A DNA stretch of 64,000 nt from GCA-002282575 sp964493995 (GCA_964493995.1 CAZBQD010000002.1:1-64000); one strand, 5' to 3'. Positions 52,274 to 61,877 are shown, counted from the first letter of the stretch. The notes: generated from the sequence alone by a model not told the origin. Program-made: numbers and translations.

Positions 52274-52555
52274 CTAACCATTTATATTCAGTAAGCACAC
52301 TTCAATGGGATGGGCTTGTTGACTCACCATTTGCTTGAGTTCGGTTGCTGCTTCACTAGGGAGCGTTAGGCTGAATCGGTAATAATCGGCAAAGCCTTTC
52401 ACTTGCTCGCTACGGCTTAATTGAGTGTGATTAAGACCGTAGCGCCGCACGGCTATCACGTCAAGGCTACCCTGGTGCTGTTCAAGCAACCAGGTTAACC
52501 AAAAGTCGTAATCGACTGCTGAACAGGTCAGCTCAACACGTTGCCATGATTGCAT
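52274..52555 (-). CDS. Small DUF3240-like protein linked to the RND pump
   Basis: 93 residues, no signal peptide. The pattern VELTCSAVDYDFWLTWLLEQ, followed by QLSRSEQVKGFADYYRFSLTLP, resembles DUF3240 proteins, which have a PII-like fold and are often encoded with CzcA/CusA pumps. It lies two bases downstream of the pump gene and is presumably cotranscribed. A regulatory role on the pump is possible but unproven. The family call is moderate. Confidence 0.65.
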   Translation of the reverse strand: MQSWQRVELTCSAVDYDFWLTWLLEQHQGSLDVIAVRRYGLNHTQLSRSEQVKGFADYYRFSLTLPSEAATELKQMVSQQAHPIEVCLLNING

Positions 52556-52557
52556 GT

Positions 52558-55500
52558 TTATTTTCTCACAAAACGGTTATAAAGTAGCGGCAGTAACACC
52601 AAGGTCAACAAGGTCGAGGTAAAGAGTCCGCCAATGATAACAATGGCCAAGGGACGCTGAATCTCTGAGCCAGGACCGGTAGCAAAGAGCAACGGAACTA
52701 AGCCTAAAGCAGCAATACTGGCGGTCATTAATACGGGTCGTAAACGACGCTTAGCGCCATGGATGTAAATTTGGCTGGGGTTAATGCCTTGTTGTTCCAG
52801 TCGATTAAAGGTATCGAGCATCACCACGCCATTAAGAATGGCAATGCCCAATAGCGCAATAAAGCCTATCGAAGCGGGTAAAGACAGGTATTCACCACTG
52901 AGGTAAAGCGAAACGACACCGCCAATCAAGGCAAAAGGAATGGTTGACAGTGCCAGCAAGGTCATTGACCAACGTTTTAAGGTGACGACCAACAACAGGG
53001 CTATAAACAGAATGCCTAAAGGAATGAGCCAGCTCAGTCGTTGATTGACCCTTTGTTGATTTTCAAATTGACCGCCAAATACCAAATGGTAGCCAGCTGG
53101 CAGCGGTAAATCGGCCAGACGCTGTTGTGCTTCAACCACAACACTGGTTAAATCGCGCTCAGCCACATTAACCAACACCACGGAAAAGCGTTGCCCTTGC
53201 TCACGACTGATGGAAACGGCCGATTCACTGCGTTCGCTCGTTGCTAGGTCACCGAGCAGTAAACCGGGTGCATGTGTATTAGGAATGGCTAGCTGGCTTA
53301 AATCAGTTAAGGACTCATCGAGAACGCCCGACCCACGGAGCATAATGGGTGTGCGTCGATTGGCTTCATAAACAATGCCCGCCGGAATACCTTCGAGTTG
53401 ACTGCGCAAGTAGGCTTGCAACTCATCGACGGTGAGAGAAAAATGACGAATCTTTTCATGATCGAGCGTAAACGTCAGATACTGTAAGCCATCGTTAGTG
53501 GGGGTGAAAATTTCGCTTACGCCCGCCATACCCTGCAATCTGCCATAAATATCAGTTGCAAGCTGGGTCAGTTGATGACTATCACTTCCATAAACCTTGA
53601 TAGCAATATCTCCCCGCGTGCCAGTGAGCATTTCAGAAACGCGCATTTCAATGGGTTGCGTAAGCGTGGTGTTAATGCCCGGAAATTGCTCCAATACCGT
53701 TTGAATGGCTTGTTTCACCGCTTCTTTATCGTAAGGGGTGCGCCAGGTATGGGCAGGATGTAAGCTGACAAAGGTATCGGTATCGTTCAGTCCCATGGGG
53801 TCAAGACCAATTTCATCTGAACCAGCGCGAGCGATAATCGCTTTAATTTCGGGAACTTGGCTTAACAGGGCTTGTTGTACTCGACCATCTATGGCAAGTG
53901 AGTCGATGAGGTTAATAGAAGGCGTTTTCTCCAGTTGCACAATCAAATCGCCTTCATCCATGGTCGGTAGAAAAATTTTACCAATTTGTCCAAATAACAA
54001 CACGGCAGCAACCAGCGAAACAGCTGCGATAGCGAGTAGGGGTAGGGTCAAGTTACGCCAACGCATAAGAGCCTGTTCATAAGCCTGTTCTAGGCGTTCT
54101 AACCAGAGCTGCTGATACGGACGATGATGTTTGATAAGCTGAGCGGCAATGGTTGGTATCACCAATAAAGCCAACAGCAATGCGGAAATGAGAGTAAAGA
54201 TGATGCTTAACGCTACGGGTCTGAAGAGTTTGCCTTCGATATCCTCTAAACTGAGTAGTGGCAAGAAAATAAGCACAATAATGGTCATACCCACGCCTAC
54301 AGGTAAGGCCATTTCTTTAACCGCCATAGCCATTAGGTTTAACCTAGGCAGTCGATGTTGGGGAGACTGTTCCAAACGATGGACGATGTTTTCGACCACC
54401 ACCACGCCATTATCGACGATTAAGCCCAAAGCAATGACCAGTCCGCCCAAGCTCATTAAATTAGCAGAGACTCCCAAAGCGTAAAGCCAAATAAAGCTGA
54501 TGAGCAAGGCCATAGGAAGCAGTGTAGCCACGGTTAGCGCAGCGCGCCAATTACCCAAAAAGACGATCAGTAACACCAAAACAAGCGCAATGGCTTCTAG
54601 CAAGGCTTGGCTAATGGTTTCAATCGCACGATCAATTAACTGCCCACGATGATAAAAAACGTTGAGACTGAGATTGGTGGGTAGGGCAGGAGCTAAGCTG
54701 TCTAGCTTTTTTTCGACTTCATTCAGAACGGCTTTGGTGTCTACACCTGTCATCGCCAACACAATGCCTTGCACGGTTTCACCTTCGCCATTGCGGGTAA
54801 CACCGCCGTAACGTGTGAGACTGCCCATGCGTACTCGTGCCACATCACCCACGGTAATGGCTTGATGATTGACTTCGGCTACACGCAATGCGGCAATCGC
54901 CTGAGTACTGCTGAGCGTGCCGATACTGCGCACAATCAGCACCTCTTCGCCTTCAACCAGACGCCCGGCACCATCATTTTGATTGTTATCTGCCAAGGCT
55001 GCTTGTAATTGTGCGAAGGTAATGCCATGTGCCACCATGCGCTGAGGGTCGGGTTCGACTTCGTAGCTACGCACTTCGCCTCCCAGCGCGTTGACGTCTG
55101 CCACACCGGCAACGGTGCGTAGGGCTGGGCGAATGACCCAATCGAGTAACTGACGACGTTCGGCTAGTGACAGTGTTGGGCTATCGAGGGTAAACATTAA
55201 AATATCACTTAACGGCGTGGTCGGTGGCGCAATGCCGCCGTCGAGTCCCGAGGGGAGTTTGTCGCGCAAGCCGTTTAAGCGTTCAGCCACTTGCTGACGC
55301 GCCCAATAAATATCGGTTCCATCTTCAAAGGTAACGGTAATATCGGTTAGAGCATATTTCGTCACGGATCTGAGTGTCTTCTGCTTGGCAATGCCCAGCA
55401 TTTCCGTTTCAACCAAAGCGGTAATACGACTTTCGATTTCTTCCGGCGTCATGCCCGGTGCTTTCAAAATAATTTTGACCTGCGGGCTAGTCACATTCGG

Positions 55501-55617
55501 GAAGGCGTCGATGGGCGTTTTGAACCAAGCCATTAGGCCTAGCGCCAATAAAGCCAATAAGAGCATCCATACCATCAGGCGCTGCGTTAGCGCCGCATCA
55601 ATCCAGCGGTTTATCAT
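52558..55617 (-). CDS. Heavy-metal-type RND efflux pump (CzcA/CusA family)
   Basis: 1019 residues with twelve membrane helices and two large periplasmic loops. Family features: FPNVTSPQVKIILKAPGMTPEEIE at the start and GIAILNGVVMLDTFNRL late. In helix 4 the line IALGLIVDNGVVVVEN keeps the second Asp and the Glu used in proton transfer, but the first Asp of CzcA-type pumps is Ala, as in CusA. The substrate therefore need not be Zn/Co/Cd, and cannot be assigned. Its start overlaps the adaptor gene by four bases. No TolC/CusC-type outer-membrane gene is next to it. Confidence 0.9.
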   Translation of the reverse strand: MINRWIDAALTQRLMVWMLLLALLALGLMAWFKTPIDAFPNVTSPQVKIILKAPGMTPEEIESRITALVETEMLGIAKQKTLRSVTKYALTDITVTFEDGTDIYWARQQVAERLNGLRDKLPSGLDGGIAPPTTPLSDILMFTLDSPTLSLAERRQLLDWVIRPALRTVAGVADVNALGGEVRSYEVEPDPQRMVAHGITFAQLQAALADNNQNDGAGRLVEGEEVLIVRSIGTLSSTQAIAALRVAEVNHQAITVGDVARVRMGSLTRYGGVTRNGEGETVQGIVLAMTGVDTKAVLNEVEKKLDSLAPALPTNLSLNVFYHRGQLIDRAIETISQALLEAIALVLVLLIVFLGNWRAALTVATLLPMALLISFIWLYALGVSANLMSLGGLVIALGLIVDNGVVVVENIVHRLEQSPQHRLPRLNLMAMAVKEMALPVGVGMTIIVLIFLPLLSLEDIEGKLFRPVALSIIFTLISALLLALLVIPTIAAQLIKHHRPYQQLWLERLEQAYEQALMRWRNLTLPLLAIAAVSLVAAVLLFGQIGKIFLPTMDEGDLIVQLEKTPSINLIDSLAIDGRVQQALLSQVPEIKAIIARAGSDEIGLDPMGLNDTDTFVSLHPAHTWRTPYDKEAVKQAIQTVLEQFPGINTTLTQPIEMRVSEMLTGTRGDIAIKVYGSDSHQLTQLATDIYGRLQGMAGVSEIFTPTNDGLQYLTFTLDHEKIRHFSLTVDELQAYLRSQLEGIPAGIVYEANRRTPIMLRGSGVLDESLTDLSQLAIPNTHAPGLLLGDLATSERSESAVSISREQGQRFSVVLVNVAERDLTSVVVEAQQRLADLPLPAGYHLVFGGQFENQQRVNQRLSWLIPLGILFIALLLVVTLKRWSMTLLALSTIPFALIGGVVSLYLSGEYLSLPASIGFIALLGIAILNGVVMLDTFNRLEQQGINPSQIYIHGAKRRLRPVLMTASIAALGLVPLLFATGPGSEIQRPLAIVIIGGLFTSTLLTLVLLPLLYNRFVRK

Positions 55618-56705
55618 GGGGCGATGCTTTCTGTATAAATGGATTTAGCTGCTGCAGTGCCGCTGATAATCACCGCCGATTGCTCGTTTAAGGCGGGTGC
55701 ACGTACCACCCAGCCTTCTCGCGTCGCCCGCACCAGCTCCACCTTAATGGCGCTGAGCGCTTGTGCATTGACCACAAACACATGCGGCAGATTGTTGATG
55801 TAAACAATCGCCTGACGCGGCAAACGCCAGCTTGGTAGTGCGTTAGCACTGGTTTCGCTTAACTGCACCGACACGCGCTGTCCAGCCCTCAGACTGGCAT
55901 GCTGAAAACTGGCCGTCACCATTACTTTTTGTGCATCAGAAAGGGTGTTTTGGATATTGATAATGCGAGCCTGAGTGCCATCGCTTAAGCTTAAAAAGTC
56001 GCCTAGTTGTAAATTGCCAAGTTGAGCTTGCGTCAAGCCAACTTCTAAGGTTAGCGCGTCACTTGTTAGAAGTGTCATCAGAGTTTTGTTGGCATCGACG
56101 CTCTCGCCCATTGTCAGTGAAATCTGCTGAACTTTCCCTTCGGCTGGCGCATTGAGCGTAATATGACCCTCTAAATGCCGATTTTTCGGGTCTTTAAGCA
56201 ACCTCAACTCTGATTGCGTTAAGCCCATGCGTTGCATTTGCGTGAAAATACCCAGCGCATCTTCCTCGGCCTGCTGGTATTCCGTTTGGGTAACTTCATA
56301 CTGTTTGGGAGCGATAATCCCTTCTTTTAATAACTGTGCTTCGCGTTGTTTTTTTTGCTGAGCTAACTGAGCGCTGCTCAAGGCATTATGGTATTGATGT
56401 TCTAACTTTTGTAATTCGGGCACAAAAATATCGGCTACAACCTGTCCTGGTTTAACCGAGTCACCCACTTTTACGTATAACTGTTTGACCTGAAGGGCAT
56501 AGGGTTTAGACAGCGTCCAACGAGCACTAGGAGCTTGTTGAACCACGCCAATCACCATAGCTCGAACGGCCACATCGTCAGCGATGGGCGGCGTGGTATG
56601 AATACCCAATGCCTGTTGTTGCTCCAGAGAAAGTGTAGCGGTTGCAGCCGCCTGCACCATGCCCGTCGAAAATAAAGCAAGCCATCCGATGACAACCCAG
56701 TTCAT
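55614..56705 (-). CDS. RND efflux periplasmic adaptor
   Basis: 363 residues with a signal peptide (WLALFSTGMVQAAA). It has the usual membrane-fusion layout: lipoyl-type halves (QLYVKVGDSVKPGQVVADIFVPEL and INLNAPAEGKVQQISLTMGES-like), a helical hairpin (about 105-170, with AQLAQQKKQREAQLLKEGI), and beta-barrel and membrane-proximal domains. No His-rich or Met-rich metal-binding extension is visible. First gene of the adaptor, pump, DUF3240 operon. Confidence 0.9.
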   Translation of the reverse strand: MNWVVIGWLALFSTGMVQAAATATLSLEQQQALGIHTTPPIADDVAVRAMVIGVVQQAPSARWTLSKPYALQVKQLYVKVGDSVKPGQVVADIFVPELQKLEHQYHNALSSAQLAQQKKQREAQLLKEGIIAPKQYEVTQTEYQQAEEDALGIFTQMQRMGLTQSELRLLKDPKNRHLEGHITLNAPAEGKVQQISLTMGESVDANKTLMTLLTSDALTLEVGLTQAQLGNLQLGDFLSLSDGTQARIINIQNTLSDAQKVMVTASFQHASLRAGQRVSVQLSETSANALPSWRLPRQAIVYINNLPHVFVVNAQALSAIKVELVRATREGWVVRAPALNEQSAVIISGTAAAKSIYTESIAP

Positions 56706-56738
56706 GTTAAAGGCCTTTTAGGAATAATGTGTGTCATT

Positions 56739-56774
56739 ATTATAAAACAAAAAAGCATTATAAAACAAAAAAGC
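56739..56774. repeat. 18-bp perfect tandem duplication
   Basis: The 18-base unit ATTATAAAACAAAAAAGC occurs twice without a gap (56739-56756 and 56757-56774), just upstream of the adaptor gene and next to the terminator of the hydrolase gene. The duplication doubles an AT-rich stretch in the probable promoter region of the RND operon. Confidence 0.85.
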
Positions 56775-56800
56775 CTTCATCCTTTTGAGATGAAGGCTTT
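56769..56800 (-). terminator. Rho-independent terminator of the hydrolase gene
   Basis: AAAGCCTTCATC pairs with GATGAAGGCTTT around a short loop; on the minus strand it is followed by a run of T. It lies about 55 bases after the hydrolase stop. Confidence 0.85.
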
Positions 56801-56854
56801 GAAACCAACATTCAGAGCTTTTATGACATCTGTTCTATGTTGAACTGCGTCCGA

Positions 56855-57742
56855 TCATTTTAGAAATTTAGCCACAGCGGCTGCCACGTCTTCGTTAGCT
56901 AGATCGACGAAGAAATGATCGCCGCCGTCAATGGTGGTGATGGTGACGTTTTTCTGGTTTTTAATCGCTTCTAAACGTTTGGGCAGCTCAGGCACCACCG
57001 TATCTTCTGACCCGACAATAACCAACGTGGGTTTTTTGATGGATTTCAGCACTGTGGGTGTGTCAAATTTGGGTTTAACGTCATAGTAATCAACAAAGGC
57101 TTCAGCCGTAACCTGAGATTTTTCGCAGTAGATAAAGTCGGTGTCCTTCATCATCTGCTTGCCTTTACCGGCTTTGACCATCTCTTTCGCATTTTTCAGT
57201 ACAGAATCGAGGGATTTGCCGTATTTTTCTTGGTATTCTTTACCAGACTGTTGCTCGCCGGTAGCGGGCGCCAGCAAAATAACCTTGTTAATGGCGTCGC
57301 TGTCTTTCTCACTCACATACCAGGCAATTTGATTACCACCGCGAGAATGTCCCATCACTGACACTTTCTTCACGCCTTGTTGTTTGAGCCAATCCATCCA
57401 AACACCGACTTCGGCAATGGCATCGCTATGTTTGTGGGTGTGTGGTGTGGCGCAATCATACTCGCCTCGACGATCACTGAGTCCCAATGAAAGGTTCATT
57501 GATAAGCTTGTAATGCCTTCTTTCGCTAAATTGTTTTGTAAGTCGGCGTAGGTCGAACGACCATTGTGTGTTAGCGTGCCATGCAATAATAACACCACCT
57601 TGTCGCCATAGCTTTTGCCATCGGCATAGACCAAATTGGCGTTAAGGGTTTTGCCTTGGTAGGTTTGTTTGACATCTTCAGCAGATGCTAAGCCAGAAAC
57701 ACTGAGTAGACTGGCAAAAAGTAGGGCTGATAGTTTTTTCAT
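56855..57742 (-). CDS. Secreted alpha/beta-hydrolase
   Basis: 295 residues with a typical signal peptide (MKKLSALLFASLLSVSGLASA). The fold shows VVLLLHGTLTHNG (oxyanion region), the nucleophile elbow GHSRGG, the acid in VIVGSEDTVVPE and the His in IDGGDHFF. Presumably a periplasmic esterase or related hydrolase; the substrate is unknown. YDCATPHTHKHSDA is an odd His-rich segment near residue 100. A single gene with its own terminator. Confidence 0.88.
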   Translation of the reverse strand: MKKLSALLFASLLSVSGLASAEDVKQTYQGKTLNANLVYADGKSYGDKVVLLLHGTLTHNGRSTYADLQNNLAKEGITSLSMNLSLGLSDRRGEYDCATPHTHKHSDAIAEVGVWMDWLKQQGVKKVSVMGHSRGGNQIAWYVSEKDSDAINKVILLAPATGEQQSGKEYQEKYGKSLDSVLKNAKEMVKAGKGKQMMKDTDFIYCEKSQVTAEAFVDYYDVKPKFDTPTVLKSIKKPTLVIVGSEDTVVPELPKRLEAIKNQKNVTITTIDGGDHFFVDLANEDVAAAVAKFLK

Positions 57743-57875
57743 GGTCTTCTCTCTTTTCTGTTGTGAGCGTGGGTAATGTTTACTACTTAAATTTAACGGG
57801 AATTAGGCGGCGTGTCAATCAAGGTAATTTGAATTTGAAAGCCAGTCTATTTGATGTGTTAAATGACACAAAATA

Positions 57876-57904
57876 AAAACCCCAGCATGAACTGGGGCTT
57901 TTTT
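57876..57904. terminator. Bidirectional-looking hairpin terminator after fabI
   Basis: CCCCAG and CTGGGG flank a short loop (about 57880-57897), with A-run on the left and T-run on the right. On the minus strand it lies 24 bases after the fabI stop and would terminate fabI. Confidence 0.88.
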
Positions 57905-57927
57905 GAGAGGGTCTGCTGAGGCTGGTA

Positions 57928-58707
57928 TTAAGCGGCGGCGACGATATTAAAGCCGCCATCGACATAAATAACGTGCCCCGTGATACCGCTCGATAAGTCA
58001 GAAGCTAAGAAAGCCGCTGTATTACCCACTTCTTCAATGGTAACGTTTTTACCCGTAGGGGTCATGTCGGCGACATTATCAAGCATGGTGCGGAAATCTT
58101 TAATGCCACTGGCCGCCAGGGTGCGAATCGGACCAGCGGAAATGCTGTTCACACGAATACCGTCTTTACCTAAATCGACTGCTAAATAACGCGTGGTGGC
58201 TTCTAATGCCGCTTTGGCAATACCCATGGTGTTGTAGTTAGGGACGGCTCTTACCGCACCCAAATAAGATAGGTTAATGATGCTCGCTTGGCGACCTTGC
58301 ATTAAGGGATAAGCCGCTTTAGTCAAGGCGGTTAAGCTATAAACACTCACTTCCATGGCGGTGTGGAAGCCTTCGCGCGTGCCGTTTTCGATCATTTTGC
58401 CATCAAGTTCATTTTTAGGGGCATAGGCGATGCTATGGACTAAAATATCGAAACCATCTGCCCAAACGCCTTTGACGCCTTCCATGCAGGCCGCGATTTG
58501 TTCATCACTGGTAGCGTCAAGTGGGAAAATGGCAGGACTATTCAATTCTGCAGCAGCGGCTTCAACACGACTTTTCAGCTTTTCGTTTTGGTAAGTCAGA
58601 ATGACTTCAGCGCCTTGAGCGTGTAATTGTTTGGCAATACCCCAAGCAATAGAACGATCATTGGCAACACCGATAACGAGGGCGCGTTTGTTGGCTAGAA
58701 AACTCAT
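57928..58707 (-). CDS. fabI: Enoyl-ACP reductase (NADH)
   Basis: 259 residues, SDR superfamily, last reductive step of fatty-acid elongation. The opening NKRALVIGVANDRSIAWGIAK is the FabI nucleotide-binding variant. The active-site Tyr and Lys fall in NYNTMGIAKAALEA (Tyr-x6-Lys). SAGPIRTLAASGI is also diagnostic, with the triclosan-site region intact. AGGAG lies six bases before the ATG. Monocistronic. Confidence 0.96.
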   Translation of the reverse strand: MSFLANKRALVIGVANDRSIAWGIAKQLHAQGAEVILTYQNEKLKSRVEAAAAELNSPAIFPLDATSDEQIAACMEGVKGVWADGFDILVHSIAYAPKNELDGKMIENGTREGFHTAMEVSVYSLTALTKAAYPLMQGRQASIINLSYLGAVRAVPNYNTMGIAKAALEATTRYLAVDLGKDGIRVNSISAGPIRTLAASGIKDFRTMLDNVADMTPTGKNVTIEEVGNTAAFLASDLSSGITGHVIYVDGGFNIVAAA

Positions 58708-58820
58708 GAGAAACTCCTGTATTGGTAACGTATGACGGCTATTATAGCCTGATGTCAGGTTTTAGGCGACTTTGCACACAGCGCAATCGTTTCGACAAAT
58801 GAGCGAAAAGACCTTGCTAG

Positions 58821-58936
58821 GCTCAATGCTGTTCACTTAAAGAATCTTTCCGTTCGCCCTGAGCTTGTCGAAGGGGTGTAGGTAAGCAACCCGTGGTTCG
58901 ACAGGCTCACCACGAACGGTTAAATGAACAGTATTG
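58821..58936. repeat. 116-bp MITE/REP-like element, copy C
   Basis: Same length as copy B (47212-47327) with eight base differences. Terminal inverted repeats CTGTTCACTTAA / TTAAATGAACAG differ at one base. It sits between the fabI promoter region and the end of the GGDEF-EAL gene, only four bases from that gene's stop. Confidence 0.92.
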
Positions 58937-58940
58937 CATG

Positions 58941-60971
58941 CTAGGCTTGGTGATTGAGAATGAAGGCTTCGGCTTGCTCAACAATCAGCGGTTGACTGTA
59001 GAAATAGCCTTGTATGTCGTGGCATCCGGCGGCAACCAGGAAGTTCTTTTGTGCTTCCGTTTCCACCCCTTCGGCAATGGTATTGATCGAAAAACTTTGC
59101 GCCAAACCAATAATGGCGGTGACAATCGCCGCATCTTCATAATCATCGGGTAAGTCTTTCACGAAGGATTGATCGATTTTCAAGGTGGTGATCGGCAGTC
59201 GTTTTAAGTAGGCCAGCGAGGAATAACCCGTACCAAAGTCATCAATCGATAAGGCAATGCCCAATGCTCGAATGGCTTCTAAAATGGGAATAATTACGTC
59301 GGGGTTGGTCATCACTTCCGATTCGGTAACTTCTAATTCAATCCAATCGGCTTGAGCGCCTGTTTCTTGTAATAGCGATTGTAAAAAGGGAATGAAATCG
59401 GGTTGTTGAAGTTGTTTCAACGCCAAGTTCATCGATAACACCCCTGTGTTTAAGGCCTTGTTACGCCAGGTCACCAGCTGTGAAATGGCTTGGCGCATCA
59501 CTTGGCGATCGAGCTGAACAATTAAGCCTGTTTCGATGGCTAGGGGGATAAAACGACCGGGCGGAACGATTTTTCCCTGTTGGTCTCTCATGCGCACTAG
59601 GGCTTCGAGACCAATCAAATGATGGCTAAAACCATTCATTTTCGGCTGATAAACAACGATGAAGGACTGATTGGCCAAAGCAAAGCGAATTTCGGATTCG
59701 AGCTGAACCCGCTCTAGCGCACGATGCGTCATTTCACAGGTGTAAAATTGGTAGCCATTACGACCCAGCTCTTTAGCACGATACATGGCTGAGTCGGCAT
59801 TACGCAACAGCGTTTCTGGCGTTTGTGCGTCGTCGGGATAAAGGCTGATACCAATACTACAGGAAATGAACACCGTTTTACCATTGACGACCAGCGGTTG
59901 TTTGAGCTGTTCATTTAAGGTGTTAGCGATATCACTAATCAACCCCAAGTGATCAATTTCTTCAACCAATACACAAAACTCATCACCCCCCATACGAACA
60001 ATGGTATCAATAGGGCGTAGGTTCTGTTTGAATATGGCGGCGACTTCAATGAGTAGGGCGTCACCGGTTTCATGACCATAGGAATCGTTGACTTCCTTAA
60101 AATGATCTAAATCGATGAACATGACCGCAACATAATGTTGCGATTTTTGAGAATGTTCAATCGCCCGCTGAAGTCGATCGACTAAGATCACTCTATTGGG
60201 TAACTTAGTCAGACTGTCGTGACTGGCTTGATAAGACAATTCTTTAATTTGCGATTTGAGCGATTGAATCATGAGTTCAAAGGCTTTACCCAAAGTGGCG
60301 ATTTCATCATTGCCATCAAATTTGGGTAGTTTGACCTGAAGTGTGCCTTGCGTAATGGCTTGTGCTGCTACAGCCAGTTGGCTAAGTTGAGCCACCATAC
60401 TTCTGAGCAGCAACCAAGTAATTAAGGCGCCCACCAACACGGCAATCAAGGCATATAAAACCGTATTGTGTAGTAACCGAGATGATTCCTGCTGAATAAA
60501 GCTGGTGTTAGACAGAATACGCGCATAGCCAATAATCGATTGGTCTATCATAATGGGAACGATGCTATCTAACTGAGCTTCGTTATGCCAATATTGGCTC
60601 GGCTGAGCCGTGGTAGTGGACAATAATGACTGTTGCCAACGTTGACTGAAATCGTCATTAAGCTGTTGACCTAAATAAGTATCCGGTACAGCCGCTTTGA
60701 CTTGACCGTGATGATCGACAACAAACACCATATCGACATCACCCAATGCGGACGTATTGTTCACCAGTTCTCTCAGACTGTTTAAGTCATTGTTCAACAG
60801 AGGAATGAGGGCGTTATTCGCAACCACTTTCGTTAAGTCTAATGCCTGTTGTTGCGCCTGTTGCGTCAAAATGGTGTGCTGTTTTTTCAGCACATCAATG
60901 ACCATCAGTCCCATCAGCAAGCTGAGGGTAACGATAACGCCAATAATCAATCGGGTATTAATGCTATTCAT
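58941..60971 (-). CDS. Membrane GGDEF-EAL receptor with periplasmic sensor and HAMP
   Basis: 676 residues. Membrane helix 1 (about 7-26), a periplasmic domain of about 140 residues, helix 2 (about 168-190), HAMP (about 190-245), GGDEF and EAL. The cyclase site RMGGDEF and an RPID inhibitory site are intact. The EAL domain keeps LEALVRM, MNLALKQL, LEVTESEV, IDDFGTGYSSLAYL, KIDQSF, AEGVET and QGYFYS. Both activities are thus possible. It lies six bases downstream of a PhnD-like lipoprotein gene, probably its ligand-binding partner. Confidence 0.93.
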   Translation of the reverse strand: MNSINTRLIIGVIVTLSLLMGLMVIDVLKKQHTILTQQAQQQALDLTKVVANNALIPLLNNDLNSLRELVNNTSALGDVDMVFVVDHHGQVKAAVPDTYLGQQLNDDFSQRWQQSLLSTTTAQPSQYWHNEAQLDSIVPIMIDQSIIGYARILSNTSFIQQESSRLLHNTVLYALIAVLVGALITWLLLRSMVAQLSQLAVAAQAITQGTLQVKLPKFDGNDEIATLGKAFELMIQSLKSQIKELSYQASHDSLTKLPNRVILVDRLQRAIEHSQKSQHYVAVMFIDLDHFKEVNDSYGHETGDALLIEVAAIFKQNLRPIDTIVRMGGDEFCVLVEEIDHLGLISDIANTLNEQLKQPLVVNGKTVFISCSIGISLYPDDAQTPETLLRNADSAMYRAKELGRNGYQFYTCEMTHRALERVQLESEIRFALANQSFIVVYQPKMNGFSHHLIGLEALVRMRDQQGKIVPPGRFIPLAIETGLIVQLDRQVMRQAISQLVTWRNKALNTGVLSMNLALKQLQQPDFIPFLQSLLQETGAQADWIELEVTESEVMTNPDVIIPILEAIRALGIALSIDDFGTGYSSLAYLKRLPITTLKIDQSFVKDLPDDYEDAAIVTAIIGLAQSFSINTIAEGVETEAQKNFLVAAGCHDIQGYFYSQPLIVEQAEAFILNHQA

Positions 60972-60977
60972 AAGCCG

Positions 60978-61877
60978 TTACTCGAGTCCTGATGCTTGAT
61001 AAGCTTTCAAAAAGTCGCGCACAGGTTCGTAGTCGGCGTTAGTGGCGGGTAAAAATCCTTCGCAAGAGGTGGGTGCAAGTAGTGACTTGCCGCGTTCCGT
61101 CTCGGCTAGGTGTACCAGTAAGGCGCTGACTGAGTCTCTTAAAGAAGCGGGCACATCATCACGTACCACCCAAGCATTGTTCACCAGCGAGGGCGTTTCC
61201 CAAAGGGTTTCTAGTTCCGTTGCCGCTTGGGGAAATTCGCGTTGCCAGGCATGGTAAGCCACCGGCCAGGTGGCAGCGACATCAGTGTCTTTGTTATAAA
61301 CATTCATAATGGCCGAAAATTGAGAGGTAACGTAGCGCGGGTGCATTTCTTTATCGACATGAACACCTTGTTGATACAAATAGTATTTTGGCATCATGGT
61401 CGCTGCTAAGGCAGTTTTGGCGGTAAAGGCGATAGAGCGCTGTTTTAGTTGCGCATGTTGCGTGATGTGGCTGTCCTTACGGGCGATAATCACCCCTTTG
61501 AAAACACTATCGGGTGCCATGCGGGCGGTGACGCGATAGCCGGCATCGAGACTAGCCAAGGTTTGGTAAGGATTGGGTAAGGCAAAATGATAATAACCCG
61601 AATTGAGCTTTTGTTCGTAGGTTGTGTAGTCGGGCGATGTTTCTAAACTAAAGTCAACGTTGGGTATTTGCTGCTCTAAATAATTGAGAATAGGGGCATA
61701 AGCGGAAAAAAGTTTCTGGCTGTTAAGGTAGGGATGAATGCCGACAATGTAATGCTCTTTGTGATGCGGGGCGGCAGTGGGTTGATAACTAGGCTGAGCG
61801 GAAGAGGAGTCGCAACCCAGTAAACTGAGCGTACAACCCACGATAAAGCCCCATGTTAACCACTGACCTTTCATCAT
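60978..61877 (-). CDS. PhnD-like periplasmic binding lipoprotein
   Basis: 299 residues. Lipoprotein signal with lipobox LLGC (LSLLGCDSSS). The body matches PhnD/phosphate-phosphonate binding proteins: YIVGIHPYLNSQKLFSAYAPILNYLEQ, FALPNPYQT and GVIIARKDS, with FTAKTALAATMMPKYYL and AATWPVAYHAW. No ABC permease or ATPase gene is near, so it is unlikely to serve uptake. Cotranscription with the GGDEF-EAL receptor suggests a sensing role. The ligand is unknown. Confidence 0.87.
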   Translation of the reverse strand: MMKGQWLTWGFIVGCTLSLLGCDSSSAQPSYQPTAAPHHKEHYIVGIHPYLNSQKLFSAYAPILNYLEQQIPNVDFSLETSPDYTTYEQKLNSGYYHFALPNPYQTLASLDAGYRVTARMAPDSVFKGVIIARKDSHITQHAQLKQRSIAFTAKTALAATMMPKYYLYQQGVHVDKEMHPRYVTSQFSAIMNVYNKDTDVAATWPVAYHAWQREFPQAATELETLWETPSLVNNAWVVRDDVPASLRDSVSALLVHLAETERGKSLLAPTSCEGFLPATNADYEPVRDFLKAYQASGLE

